Below, piece by piece: positions 44,536-58,889 of a stretch of 64,000 bases of DNA (its first letter is position 1; each line of letters opens with the position of its first letter). Origin of the DNA: Sympetrum striolatum (Eukaryota > Arthropoda > Insecta > Odonata > Libellulidae); the NCBI GenBank assembly GCA_947579665.1, contig OX388350.1, forward strand, positions 81,363,152 to 81,427,151, given 5' to 3'. Under the pieces are notes generated by a model. That model saw nothing but the letters and a program-made list of their open reading frames with translations. It did not search any database and was not told where the DNA came from. The position numbers were made by a program, and so were the translations under genes.

Positions 44536-46985
44536 TAATATCTAATTAGTACTTATGCAATCCTGTTATTAGGCCATCTTCCACGAGTTTGTCCCTCTCA
44601 TTATCAAAACGCCAGTCCTCTCCCCCAGTTCCAGAAGGAGATTACTAAATGAAGGACAAGAAGAAAGCAAATTAAAATAAGAAAACCAATTCATGTATTG
44701 CAAAAATAATGATCAAAGCTAATCAAATTTCATTAATATAGACAAATTAATATTATATAATATCTAATTAGTACTTATGCAATCCTGTAACTAGGCCATC
44801 TTCCACGAGTTTGTCCCTCTCATTATCAAAACGCCAGTCCTCTCCCCCAGTTCCAGAAGGAGATTACTAAATGAAGGACAAGAAGAAAGCAAATTAAAAT
44901 AAGAAAACCAATTCATGTATTGCAAAAATAATGATCAAAGCTAATCAAATTTCATTAATATAGACAAATTAATATTATATAATATCTAATTAGTACTTAT
45001 GCAATCCTGTAACTAGGCCATCTTCCACGAGTTTGTCCCTCTCATTATCAAAACGCCAGTCCTCTCCCCCAGTTCCAGAAGGAGATTACTAAATGAAGGA
45101 CAAGAAGAAAGCAAATTAAAATAAGAAAACCAATTCATGTATTGCAAAAATAATGATCAAAGCTAATCAAATTTCATTAATATAGACAAATTAATATTAT
45201 ATAATATCTAATTAGTACTTATGCAATCCTGTTATTAGGCCATCTTCCACGAGTTTGTCCCTCTCATTATCAAAACGCCAGTCCTCTCCCCCAGTTCCAG
45301 AAGGAGATTACTAAATGAAGGACAAGAAGAAAGCAAATTAAAATAAGAAAACCAATTCATGTATTGCAAAAATAATGATCAAAGCTAATCAAATTTCATT
45401 AATATAGACAAATTAATATTATATAATATCTAATTAGTACTTATGCAATCCTGTAACTAGGCCATCTTCCACGAGTTTGTCCCTCTCATTATCAAAACGC
45501 CAGTCCTCTCCCCCAGTTCCAGAAGGAGATTACTAAATGAAGGACAAGAAGAAAGCAAATTAAAATAAGAAAACCAATTCATGTATTGCAAAAATAATGA
45601 TCAAAGCTAATCAAATTTCATTAATATAGACAAATTAATATTATATAATATCTAATTAGTACTTATGCAATCCTGTTATTAGGCCATCTTCCACGAGTTT
45701 GTCCCTCTCATTATCAAAACGCCAGTCCTCTCCCCCAGTTCCAGAAGGAGATTACTAAATGAAGGACAAGAAGAAAGCAAATTAAAATAAGAAAACCAAT
45801 TCATGTATTGCAAAAATAATGATCAAAGCTAATCAAATTTCATTAATATAGACAAATTAATATTATATAATATCTAATTAGTACTTATGCAATCCTGTTA
45901 TTAGGCCATCTTCCACGAGTTTGTCCCTCTCATTATCAAAACGCCAGTCCTCTCCCCCAGTTCCAGAAGGAGATTACTAAATGAAGGACAAGAAGAAAGC
46001 AAATTAAAATAAGAAAACCAATTCATGTATTGCAAAAATAATGATCAAAGCTAATCAAATTTCATTAATATAGACAAATTAATATTATATAATATCTAAT
46101 TAGTACTTATGCAATCCTGTTATTAGGCCATCTTCCACGAGTTTGTCCCTCTCATTATCAAAACGCCAGTCCTCTCCCCCAGTTCCAGAAGGAGATTACT
46201 AAATGAAGGACAAGAAGAAAGCAAATTAAAATAAGAAAACCAATTCATGTATTGCAAAAATAATGATCAAAGCTAATCAAATTTCATTAATATAGAAAAA
46301 TTAATATTATATAATATCTAATTAGTACTTATGCAATCCTGTAACTAGGCCATCTTCCACGAGTTTGTCCCTCTCATTATCAAAACGCCAGTCCTCTCCC
46401 CCAGTTCCAGAAGGAGATTACTAAATGAAGGACAAGAAGAAAGCAAATTAAAATAAGAAAACCAATTCATGTATTGCAAAAATAATGATCAAAGCTAATC
46501 AAATTTCATTAATATAGACAAATTAATATTATATAATATCTAATTAGTACTTATGCAATCCTGTAACTAGGCCATCTTCCACGAGTTTGTCCCTCTCATT
46601 ATCAAAACGCCAGTCCTCTCCCCCAGTTCCAGAAGGAGATTACTAAATGAAGGACAAGAAGAAAGCAAATTAAAATAAGAAAACCAATTCATGTATTGCA
46701 AAAATAATGATCAAAGCTAATCAAATTTCATTAATATAGACAAATTAATATTATATAATATCTAATTAGTACTTATTCAATCCTGTTATTAGGCCATCTT
46801 CCACGAGTTTGTCCCTCTCATTATCAAAACGCCAGTCCTCTCCCCCAGTTCCAGAAGGAGATTACTAAATGAAGGACAAGAAGAAAGCAAATTAAAATAA
46901 GAAAACCAATTCATGTATTGCAAAAATAATGATCAAAGCTAATCAAATTTCATTAATATAGACAAATTAATATTATATAATATCT
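44536..46985. repeat. Satellite subfamily 1, eleven monomers
   Basis: All share CCACGAGTTTG, CCAGAAGGAG, GAAGAAAGCAAAT and TTCATGTATTG, not seen elsewhere in the array. Within them only CTGTAACTAGG against CTGTTATTAGG varies, in the order T A A T A T T T A A T. The uniformity shows recent local amplification. Confidence 0.9.
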
Positions 46986-47650
46986 AATTAGTACTTATGC
47001 AATCCTGTAATAACGCCTTCTTCCAAGAGTTTGTCCCTCTCATTATCAAAATAACAGTCCTCGCCCCCAGTCCTAGCAGGAGCTTACTAAATGAAGGACA
47101 AGAATAGAGCAAATTAAAATAAGAAAACCAATTAATGTATTGCAAAAATATTGATCACAGCTCATCAAACTTCATTAATATAGACAAATTAATATTATAT
47201 AATATCTAATTAGTACTTATGCAATCCTGTAATAACGCCTTCTTCCAAGAGTTTGTCCCTCTCATTATCAAAATAACAGTCCTCGCCCCCAGTTCCAGCA
47301 GGAGATTACTAAATGAAGGACAAGAAGAGAGCAAATTAAAATAAGAAAACCAATTTATGTATTGCAAAAATAATGATCAAAGCTAATCAAACTTCATTAA
47401 TATAGACAAATTAATATTATATAATATCTAATTAGTACTTATGCAATCCTGTAATAACGCCTTCTTCCAAGAGTTTGTCCCTCTCATTATCAAAACGGCA
47501 GTCCTCTCCCCCAGTTCCAGCAGGAGATTACTAAATGAAGGACAAGAATAGAGCAAATTAAAAAAAGAAAACCAATTAATGTATTGCAAAAATAATGATC
47601 AAAGCTCATCAAACTTCATTAATATAGACAAATTAATATTATATAATATC
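46986..47650. repeat. Satellite subfamily 2, three monomers
   Basis: Three monomers with CTGTAATAACGCCTTCTTCC, two of which also have AAAATAACAGTCCTCGCCC. They separate subfamily 1 from the main array and are intermediate in sequence. Confidence 0.85.
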
Positions 47651-50439
47651 TAATTAGTACTTATTCAATCTTGTTATTAGGCCATCTTCCAAGAGTGTGT
47701 CCCTCTCATTATCAAAACGCCAGTCCTCTCCCCAAGTTCCAGCAGGAGATTACTAAATGAAGGACAAGAAGAGAGGAAATTAAAATAAGAAAACCAATTT
47801 ATGTATTGCAAAAATAATGATCAAAGCTCATCAAACTTCATTAATATAGACAAATTAATATTATATAATATCTAATTAGTACTTATTCAATCCTGTTATT
47901 AGGCCATCTTCCAAGAGTTTGTCCCTCTCATTATCAAAACGCCAGTCCTCTCCCCCAGTCCCAGCAGGAGATTACTAAATGAAGGACAAGAATAGAGCAA
48001 ATTAAAATAAGAAAACCAATTAATGTATTGAAAAATAATGATCAAAGCTAATCAAACTTCATTAATATAGACAAATTAATATTATATAATATCTAATTAG
48101 TTCTTATTCAATCCTGTTATTAGGCCATCTTCCAAGAGTTTGTCCCTCTCATTATCAAAATGCCAGTCCTCTCCCCAAGTTCCAGCAGGAGATTACTAAA
48201 TGAAGGACAAGAATAGAGCAAATTAAAATAAGAAAACCAATTAATGTATTGAAAAATAATGATCAAAGCTAATCAAACTTCATTAATATAGACAAATTAA
48301 TATTATATAATATCTAATTAGTTCTTATTCAATCCTGTTATTAGGCCATCTTCCAAGAGTTTGTCCCTCTCATTATCAAAACGCCAGTCCTCTCCCCCAG
48401 TCCCAGCAGGAGATTACTAAATGAAGGACAAGAATAGAGCAAATTAAAATAAGAAAACCAATTAATGTATTGAAAAATAATGATCAAAGCTAATCAAACT
48501 TCATTAATATAGACAAATTAATATTATATAATATCTAATTAGTTCTTATTCAATCCTGTTATTAGGCCATCTTCCAAGAGTTTGTCCCTCTCATTATCAA
48601 AACGCCAGTCCTCTCCCCAAGTTCCAGCAGGAGATTACTAAATGAAGGACATGAAGAGAGGAAATTAAAATAAGAAAACCAATTTATGTATTGCAAAAAT
48701 AATAATCAAAGCTCATCAAACTTCATTAATATAGACAAATTAATATTATATAATATCTAATTAGTACTTATGCAATCCTATAATAAGGCCTTCTTCCAAG
48801 AGTTTGTCCCTCTCATTATCAAAACGCCAGTCCTCTCCCCAAGTTCCAGCAGGAGATTACTAAATGAAGGACAAGAAGAGAGGAAATTAAAATAAGAAAA
48901 CCAATTTATGTATTGCAAAAATAATGATCAAAGCTCATCAAACTTCATTAATATAGACAAATTAATATTATATAATATCTAATTAGTACTTATTCAATCT
49001 TGTTATTAGGCCATCTTCCAAGAGTTTGTCCCTCTCATTATCAAAACGCCAGTCCTCTCCCCCAGTTCCAGCAGGAGATTACTAAATGAAGGACAAGAAT
49101 AGAGCAAATTAAAATAAGAAAACCAATTAATGTATTGCAAAAATAATGATCAAAGCTCATCAAACTTCATTAATATAGACAAATTAATATTATATAATAT
49201 CTAATTAGTACTTATTCAATCCTGTTATTAGGCCATCTTCCAAGAGTTTGTCCCTCTCATTATCAAAACGCCAGTCCTCTCCCCCAGTCAGAGCAGGAGA
49301 TTACTAAATGAAGGACAAGAATAGAGCAAATTAAAATAAGAAAACCAATTAATGTATTGAAAAATAATGATCAAAGCTAATCAAACTTCATTAATATAGG
49401 CAAATTAATATTATATAATATCTAATTAGTACTTATTCAATCTTGTTATTAGGCCATCTTCCAAGAGTTTGTCCCTCTCATTATCAAAACGCCAGTCCTC
49501 TCCCCCAGTTCCAGCAGGAGATTACTAAATGAAGGACAAGAATAGAGCAAATTAAAATAAGAAAACCAATTAATGTATTGCAAAAATAATGATCAAAGCT
49601 CATCAAACTTCATTAATATAGACAAATTAATATTATATAATATCTAATTAGTACTTATTCAATCCTGTTATTAGGCCATCTTCCAAGAGTTTGTCCCTCT
49701 CATTATCAAAACGCCAGTCCTCTCCCCCAGTTCCAGCAGGAGATTACTAAATGAAGGACAAGAATAGAGCAAATTAAAATAAGAAAACCAATTAATGTAT
49801 TGAAAAATAATGATCAAAGCTAATCAAACTTCATTAATATAGACAAATTAATATTATATAATATCTAATTAGTACTTATTCAATCCTGTTATTAGGCCAT
49901 CTTCCAAGAGTTTGTCCCTCTCATTATCAAAACGCCAGTCCTCTCCCCCAGTCCCAGCAGGAGATTACTAAATGAAGGACAAGAATAGAGCAAATTAAAA
50001 TAAGAAAACCAATTAATGTATTGCAAAAATAATGATCCAAGCTAATCAAACTTCATTAATATAGACAAATTAATATTATATAATATCTAATTAGTACTTA
50101 TTCAATCCTGTTATTAGGCCATCTTCCAAGAGTTTGTCCCTCTCATTATCAAAACGCCAGTCCTCTCCCCCAGTCCCAGCAGGAGATTACTAAATGAAGG
50201 ACAAGAATAGAGCAAATTAAAATAAGAAAACCAATTAATGTATTGAAAAATAATGATCAAAGCTAATCAAACTTCATTAATATAGACAAATTAAGATTAT
50301 ATAATATCTAATTAGTACTTATTCAATCCTGTTATTAGGCCATCTTCCAAGAGTTTGTCCCTCTCATTATCAAAACGCCAGTCCTCTCCCCCAGTCCCAG
50401 CAGGAGATTACTAAATGAAGGACAAGAATAGAGCAAATT

Positions 50440-52310
50440 AAAATAAGAAAACCAATTAATGTATTGCAAAAATAATGATCCAAGCTAATCAAACTTCATT
50501 AATATAGACAAATTAATATTATATAATATCTAATTAGTACTTATTCAATCCTGTTATTAGGCCATCTTCCAAGAGTTTGTCCCTCTCATTATCAAAACGC
50601 CAGTCCTCTCCCCCAGTCCCAGCAGGAGATTACTAAATGAAGGACAAGAATAGAGCAAATTAAAATAAGAAAACCAATTAATGTATTGCAAAAATAATGA
50701 TCCAAGCTAATCAAACTTCATTAATATAGACAAATTAATATTATATAATATCTAATTAGTACTTATTCAATCCTGTTATTAGGCCATCTTCCAAGAGTTT
50801 GTCCCTCTCATTATCAAAACGCCAGTCCTCTCCCCCAGTCCCAGCAGGAGATTACTAAATGAAGGACAAGAATAGAGCAAATTAAAATAAGAAAACCAAT
50901 TAATGTATTGAAAAATAATGATCAAAGCTAATCAAACTTCATTAATATAGACAAATTAATATTATATAATATCTAATTAGTACTTATTCAATCCTGTTAT
51001 TAGGCCATCTTCCAAGAGTTTGTCCCTCTCATTATCAAAACGCCAGTCCTCTCCCCCAGTCCCAGCAGGAGATTACTAAATGAAGGACAAGAATAGAGCA
51101 AATTAAAATAAGAAAACCAATTAATGTATTGCAAAAATAATGATCCAAGCTAATCAAACTTCATTAATATAGACAAATTAATATTATATAATATCTAATT
51201 AGTACTTATTCAATCCTGTTATTAGGCCATCTTCCAAGAGTTTGTCCCTCTCATTATCAAAACGCCAGTCCTCTCCCCCAGTCCCAGCAGGAGATTACTA
51301 AATGAAGGACAAGAATAGAGCAAATTAAAATAAGAAAACCAATTAATGTATTGCAAAAATAATGATCCAAGCTAATCAAACTTCATTAATATAGACAAAT
51401 TAATATTATATAATATCTAATTAGTACTTATTCAATCCTGTTATTAGGCCATCTTCCAAGAGTTTGTCCCTCTCATTATCAAAACGCCAGTCCTCTCCCC
51501 CAGTCCCAGCAGGAGATTACTAAATGAAGGACAAGAATAGAGCAAATTAAAATAAGAAAACCAATTAATGTATTGAAAAATAATGATCAAAGCTAATCAA
51601 ACTTCATTAATATAGACAAATTAATATTATATAATATCTAATTAGTACTTATTCAATCCTGTTATTAGGCCATCTTCCAAGAGTTTGTCCCTCTCATTAT
51701 CAAAACGCCAGTCCTCTCCCCCAGTCCCAGCAGGAGATTACTAAATGAAGGACAAGAATAGAGCAAATTAAAATAAGAAAACCAATTAATGTATTGCAAA
51801 AATAATGATCCAAGCTAATCAAACTTCATTAATATAGACAAATTAATATTATATAATATCTAATTAGTACTTATTCAATCCTGTTATTAGGCCATCTTCC
51901 AAGAGTTTGTCCCTCTCATTATCAAAACGCCAGTCCTCTCCCCCAGTCCCAGCAGGAGATTACTAAATGAAGGACAAGAATAGAGCAAATTAAAATAAGA
52001 AAACCAATTAATGTATTGCAAAAATAATGATCCAAGCTAATCAAACTTCATTAATATAGACAAATTAATATTATATAATATCTAATTAGTACTTATTCAA
52101 TCCTGTTATTAGGCCATCTTCCAAGAGTTTGTCCCTCTCATTATCAAAACGCCAGTCCTCTCCCCCAGTCCCAGCAGGAGATTACTAAATGAAGGACAAG
52201 AATAGAGCAAATTAAAATAAGAAAACCAATTAATGTATTGAAAAATAATGATCAAAGCTAATCAAACTTCATTAATATAGACAAATTAATATTATATAAT
52301 ATCTAATTAG
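50440..52310. repeat. 665-bp trimer higher-order repeat
   Basis: Monomers marked P (GCAAAAATAATGATCCAAGC) and Q (GAAAAATAATGATCAAAGC) occur as PPQ three times in succession from about 50,460 (P 222, P 222, Q 221 bases). To the right the order becomes PPPPQQPQPQPQ up to about 54,900. Interiors of same-type monomers are nearly identical. Confidence 0.8.
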
Positions 52311-55300
52311 TACTTATTCAATCCTGTTATTAGGCCATCTTCCAAGAGTTTGTCCCTCTCATTATCAAAACGCCAGTCCTCTCCCCCAGTCCCAGCAGGA
52401 GATTACTAAATGAAGGACAAGAATAGAGCAAATTAAAATAAGAAAACCAATTAATGTATTGCAAAAATAATGATCCAAGCTAATCAAACTTCATTAATAT
52501 AGACAAATTAATATTATATAATATCTAATTAGTACTTATTCAATCCTGTTATTAGGCCATCTTCCAAGAGTTTGTCCCTCTCATTATCAAAACGCCAGTC
52601 CTCTCCCCCAGTCCCAGCAGGAGATTACTAAATGAAGGACAAGAATAGAGCAAATTAAAATAAGAAAACCAATTAATGTATTGCAAAAATAATGATCCAA
52701 GCTAATCAAACTTCATTAATATAGACAAATTAATATTATATAATATCTAATTAGTACTTATTCAATCCTGTTATTAGGCCATCTTCCAAGAGTTTGTCCC
52801 TCTCATTATCAAAACGCCAGTCCTCTCCCCCAGTCCCAGCAGGAGATTACTAAATGAAGGACAAGAATAGAGCAAATTAAAATAAGAAAACCAATTAATG
52901 TATTGCAAAAATAATGATCCAAGCTAATCAAACTTCATTAATATAGACAAATTAATATTATATAATATCTAATTAGTACTTATTCAATCCTGTTATTAGG
53001 CCATCTTCCAAGAGTTTGTCCCTCTCATTATCAAAACGCCAGTCCTCTCCCCCAGTCCCAGCAGGAGATTACTAAATGAAGGACAAGAATAGAGCAAATT
53101 AAAATAAGAAAACCAATTAATGTATTGCAAAAATAATGATCCAAGCTAATCAAACTTCATTAATATAGACAAATTAATATTATATAATATCTAATTAGTA
53201 CTTATTCAATCCTGTTATTAGGCCATCTTCCAAGAGTTTGTCCCTCTCATTATCAAAACGCCAGTCCTCTCCCCCAGTCCCAGCAGGAGATTACTAAATG
53301 AAGGACAAGAATAGAGCAAATTAAAATAAGAAAACCAATTAATGTATTGAAAAATAATGATCAAAGCTAATCAAACTTCATTAATATAGACAAATTAATA
53401 TTATATAATATCTAATTAGTACTTATTCAATCCTGTTATTAGGCCATCTTCCAAGAGTTTGTCCCTCTCATTATCAAAACGCCAGTCCTCTCCCCCAGTC
53501 CCAGCAGGAGATTACTAAATGAAGGACAAGAATAGAGCAAATTAAAATAAGAAAACCAATTAATGTATTGAAAAATAATGATCAAAGCTAATCAAACTTC
53601 ATTAATATAGACAAATTAATATTATATAATATCTAATTAGTACTTATTCAATCCTGTTATTAGGCCATCTTCCAAGAGTTTGTCCCTCTCATTATCAAAA
53701 CGCCAGTCCTCTCCCCCAGTCCCAGCAGGAGATTACTAAATGAAGGACAAGAATAGAGCAAATTAAAATAAGAAAACCAATTAATGTATTGCAAAAATAA
53801 TGATCCAAGCTAATCAAACTTCATTAATATAGACAAATTAATATTATATAATATCTAATTAGTACTTATTCAATCCTGTTATTAGGCCATCTTCCAAGAG
53901 TTTGTCCCTCTCATTATCAAAACGCCAGTCCTCTCCCCCAGTCCCAGCAGGAGATTACTAAATGAAGGACAAGAATAGAGCAAATTAAAATAAGAAAACC
54001 AATTAATGTATTGAAAAATAATGATCAAAGCTAATCAAACTTCATTAATATAGACAAATTAATATTATATAATATCTAATTAGTACTTATTCAATCCTGT
54101 TATTAGGCCATCTTCCAAGAGTTTGTCCCTCTCATTATCAAAACGCCAGTCCTCTCCCCCAGTCCCAGCAGGAGATTACTAAATGAAGGACAAGAATAGA
54201 GCAAATTAAAATAAGAAAACCAATTAATGTATTGCAAAAATAATGATCCAAGCTAATCAAACTTCATTAATATAGACAAATTAATATTATATAATATCTA
54301 ATTAGTACTTATTCAATCCTGTTATTAGGCCATCTTCCAAGAGTTTGTCCCTCTCATTATCAAAACGCCAGTCCTCTCCCCCAGTCCCAGCAGGAGATTA
54401 CTAAATGAAGGACAAGAATAGAGCAAATTAAAATAAGAAAACCAATTAATGTATTGAAAAATAATGATCAAAGCTAATCAAACTTCATTAATATAGACAA
54501 ATTAATATTATATAATATCTAATTAGTACTTATTCAATCCTGTTATTAGGCCATCTTCCAAGAGTTTGTCCCTCTCATTATCAAAACGCCAGTCCTCTCC
54601 CCCAGTCCCAGCAGGAGATTACTAAATGAAGGACAAGAATAGAGCAAATTAAAATAAGAAAACCAATTAATGTATTGCAAAAATAATGATCCAAGCTAAT
54701 CAAACTTCATTAATATAGACAAATTAATATTATATAATATCTAATTAGTACTTATTCAATCCTGTTATTAGGCCATCTTCCAAGAGTTTGTCCCTCTCAT
54801 TATCAAAACGCCAGTCCTCTCCCCCAGTTCCAGCAGGAGATTACTAAATGAAGGACAAGAATAGAGCAAATTAAAATAAGAAAACCAATTAATGTATTGA
54901 AAAATAATGATCAAAGCTCATCAAACTTCATTAATATAGACAAATTAATATTATATAATATCTAATTAGTACTTATTCAATCCTGTTATTAGGCCATCTT
55001 CCAAGAGTTTGTCCCTCTCATTATCAAAACGCCAGTCCTCTCCCCCAGTCCCAGCAGGAGATTACTAAATGAAGGACAAGAATAGAGCAAATTAAAATAA
55101 GAAAACCAATTAATGTATTGCAAAAATAATGATCCAAGCTAATCAAACTTCATTAATATAGACAAATTAATATTATATAATATCTAATTAGTACTTATTC
55201 AATCCTGTTATTAGGCCATCATCCAAGAGTTTGTCCCTCTCATTATCAAAACGCCAGTCCTCTCCCCCAGTCCCAGCAGGAGATTACTAAATGAAGGACA

Positions 55301-58300
55301 AGAATAGAGCAAATTAAAATAAGAAAACCAATTAATGTATTGAAAAATAATGATCAAAGCTAATCAAACTTCATTAATATAGACAAATTAATATTATATA
55401 ATATCTAATTAGTACTTATTCAATCCTGTTATTAGGCCATCTTCCAAGAGTTTGTCCCTCTCATTATCAAAACGCCAGTCCTCTCCCCCAGTTCCAGCAG
55501 GAGATTACTAAATGAAGGACAAGAATAGAGCAAATTAAAATAAGAAAACCAATTAATGTATTGCAAAAATAATGATCAAAGCTCATCAAACTTCATTAAT
55601 ATAGACAAATTAATATTATATAATATCTAATTAGTACTTATTCAATCCTGTTATTAGGCCATCTTCCAAGAGTTTGTCCCTCTCATTATCAAAACGCCAG
55701 TCCTCTCCCCCAGTCCCAGCAGGAGATTACTAAATGAAGGACAAGAATAGAGCAAATTAAAATAAGAAAACCAATTAATGTATTGAAAAATAATGATCAA
55801 AGCTAATCAAACTTCATTAATATAGACAAATTAATATTATATAATATCTAATTAGTACTTATTCAATCCTGTTATTAGGCCATCTTCCAAGAGTTTGTCC
55901 CTCTCATTATCAAAACGCCAGTCCTCTCCCCCAGTCCCAGCAGGAGATTACTAAATGAAGGACAAGAATAGAGCAAATTAAAATAAGAAAACCAATTAAT
56001 GTATTGAAAAATAATGATCAAAGCTAATCAAACTTCATTAATATAGACAAATTAATATTATATAATATCTAATTAGTACTTATTCAATCCTGTTATTAGG
56101 CCATCTTCCAAGAGTTTGTCCCTCTCATTATCAAAACGCCAGTCCTCTCCCCCAGTCCCAGCAGGAGATTACTAAATGAAGGACAAGAATAGAGCAAATT
56201 AAAATAAGAAAACCAATTAATGTATTGAAAAATAATGATCAAAGCTAATCAAACTTCATTAATATAGACAAATTAATATTATATAATATCTAATTAGTAC
56301 TTATTCAATCCTGTTATTAGGCCATCTTCCAAGAGTTTGTCCCTCTCATTATCAAAACGCCAGTCCTCTCCCCCAGTCCCAGCAGGAGATTACTAAATGA
56401 AGGACAAGAATAGAGCAAATTAAAATAAGAAAACCAATTAATGTATTGAAAAATAATGATCAAAGCTAATCAAACTTCATTAATATAGACAAATTAATAT
56501 TATATAATATCTAATTAGTACTTATTCAATCCTGTTATTAGGCCATCTTCCAAGAGTTTGTCCCTCTCATTATCAAAACGCCAGTCCTCTCCCCCAGTTC
56601 CAGCAGGAGATTACTAAATGAAGGACAAGAATAGAGCAAATTAAAATAAGAAAACCAATTAATGTATTGAAAAATAATGATCAAAGCTAATCAAACTTCA
56701 TTAATATAGACAAATTAATATTATATAATATCTAATTAGTACTTATTCAATCTTGTTATTAGGCCATCTTCCAAGAGTTTGTCCCTCTCATTATCAAAAC
56801 GCCAGTCCTCTCCCCCAGTTCCAGCAGGAGATTACTAAATGAAGGACAAGAATAGAGCAAATTAAAATAAGAAAACCAATTAATGTATTGCAAAAATAAT
56901 GATCAAAGCTAATCAAACTTCATTAATATAGACAAATTAATATTATATAATATCTAATTAGTACTTATTCAATCTTGTTATTAGGCCATCTTCCAAGAGT
57001 TTGTCTCTCTCATTATCAAAACGCCAGTCCTCTCCCCCAGTCCCAGCAGGAGATTACTAAATGAAGGACAAGAATAGAGCAAATTAAAATAAGAAAACCA
57101 ATTAATGTATTGAAAAATAATGATCAAAGCTAATCAAACTTCATTAATATAGACAAATTAATATTATATAATATCTAATTAGTACTTATTCAATCCTGTT
57201 ATTAGGCCATCTTCCAAGAGTTTGTCCCTCTCATTATCAAAACGCCAGTCCTCTCCCCCAGTTCCAGCAGGAGATTACTAAATGAAGGACAAGAATAGAG
57301 CAAATTAAAATAAGAAAACCAATTAATGTATTGAAAAATAATGATCAAAGCTAATCAAACTTCATTAATATAGACAAATTAATATTATATAATATCTAAT
57401 TAGTACTTATTCAATCCTGTTATTAGGCCATCTTCCAAGAGTTTGTCCCTCTCATTATCAAAACGCCAGTCCTCTCCCCCAGTTCCAGCAGGAGATTACT
57501 AAATGAAGGACAAGAATAGAGCAAATTAAAATAAGAAAACCAATTAATGTATTGCAAAAATAATGATCAAAGCTAATCAAACTTCATTAATATAGACAAA
57601 TTAATATTATATAATATCTAATTAGTACTTATTCAATCTTGTTATTAGGCCATCTTCCAAGAGTTTGTCCCTCTCATTATCAAAACGCCAGTCCTCTCCC
57701 CCAGTTCCAGCAGGAGATTACTAAATGAAGGACAAGAATAGAGCAAATTAAAATAAGAAAACCAATTAATGTATTGCAAAAATAATGATCAAAGCTAATC
57801 AAACTTCATTAATATAGACAAATTAATATTATATAATATCTAATTAGTACTTATTCAATCTTGTTATTAGGCCATCTTCCAAGAGTTTGTCCCTCTCATT
57901 ATCAAAACGCCAGTCCTCTCCCCCAGTTCCAGCAGGAGATTACTAAATGAAGGACAAGAATAGAGCAAATTAAAATAAGAAAACTAATTAATGTATTGCA
58001 AAAATAATGATCAAAGCTAATCAAACTTCATTAATATAGACAAATTAATATTATATAATATCTAATTAGTACTTATTCAATCTTGTTATTAGGCCATCTT
58101 CCAAGAGTTTGTCCCTCTCATTATCTAAACGCCAGTCCTCTCCCCAAGTTCCAGCAGGAGATTACTAAATGAAGGACAAGAAGAGAGGAAATTAAAATAA
58201 GAAAACCAATTTATGTATTGCAAAAATAATGATCAAAGCTCATCAAACTTCATTAATATAGACAAATTAATATTATATAATATCTAATTAGTACTTATTC

Positions 58301-58889
58301 AATCCTGTTATTAGGCCATCTTCCAAGAGTTTGTCCCTCTCATTATCAAAACGCCAGTCCTCTCCCCCAGTTCCAGCAGGAGATTACTAAATGAAGGACA
58401 AGAATAGAGCAAATTGAAATAAGAAAACCAATTAATGTATTGAAAAATAATGATCAAAGCAAATCAAACTTCATTAATATAGACAAATTAATATTATATA
58501 ATATCTAATTAGTACTTATTCAATCTTGTTATTAGGCCATCTTCCAAGAGTTTGTCCCTCTCATTATCAAAACGCCAGTCCTCTCCCCCAGTTCCAGCAG
58601 GAGATTACTAAATGAAGGACAAGAATAGAGCAAATTAAAATAAGAAAACCAATTAATGTATTGCAAAAATAATGATCAAAGCTCATCAAACTTCATTAAT
58701 ATAGACATATTAATATTATATAATATCTAATTAGTACTTATTCAATCCTGTTATTAGGCCATCTTCCAAGAGTTTGTCCCTCTCATTATCAAAACGCCAG
58801 TCCTCTCCCCCAGTTCCAGCAGGAGATTACTAAATGAAGGACAAGAATAGAGCAAATTAAAATAAGAAAACCAATTAATGTATTGCAAA

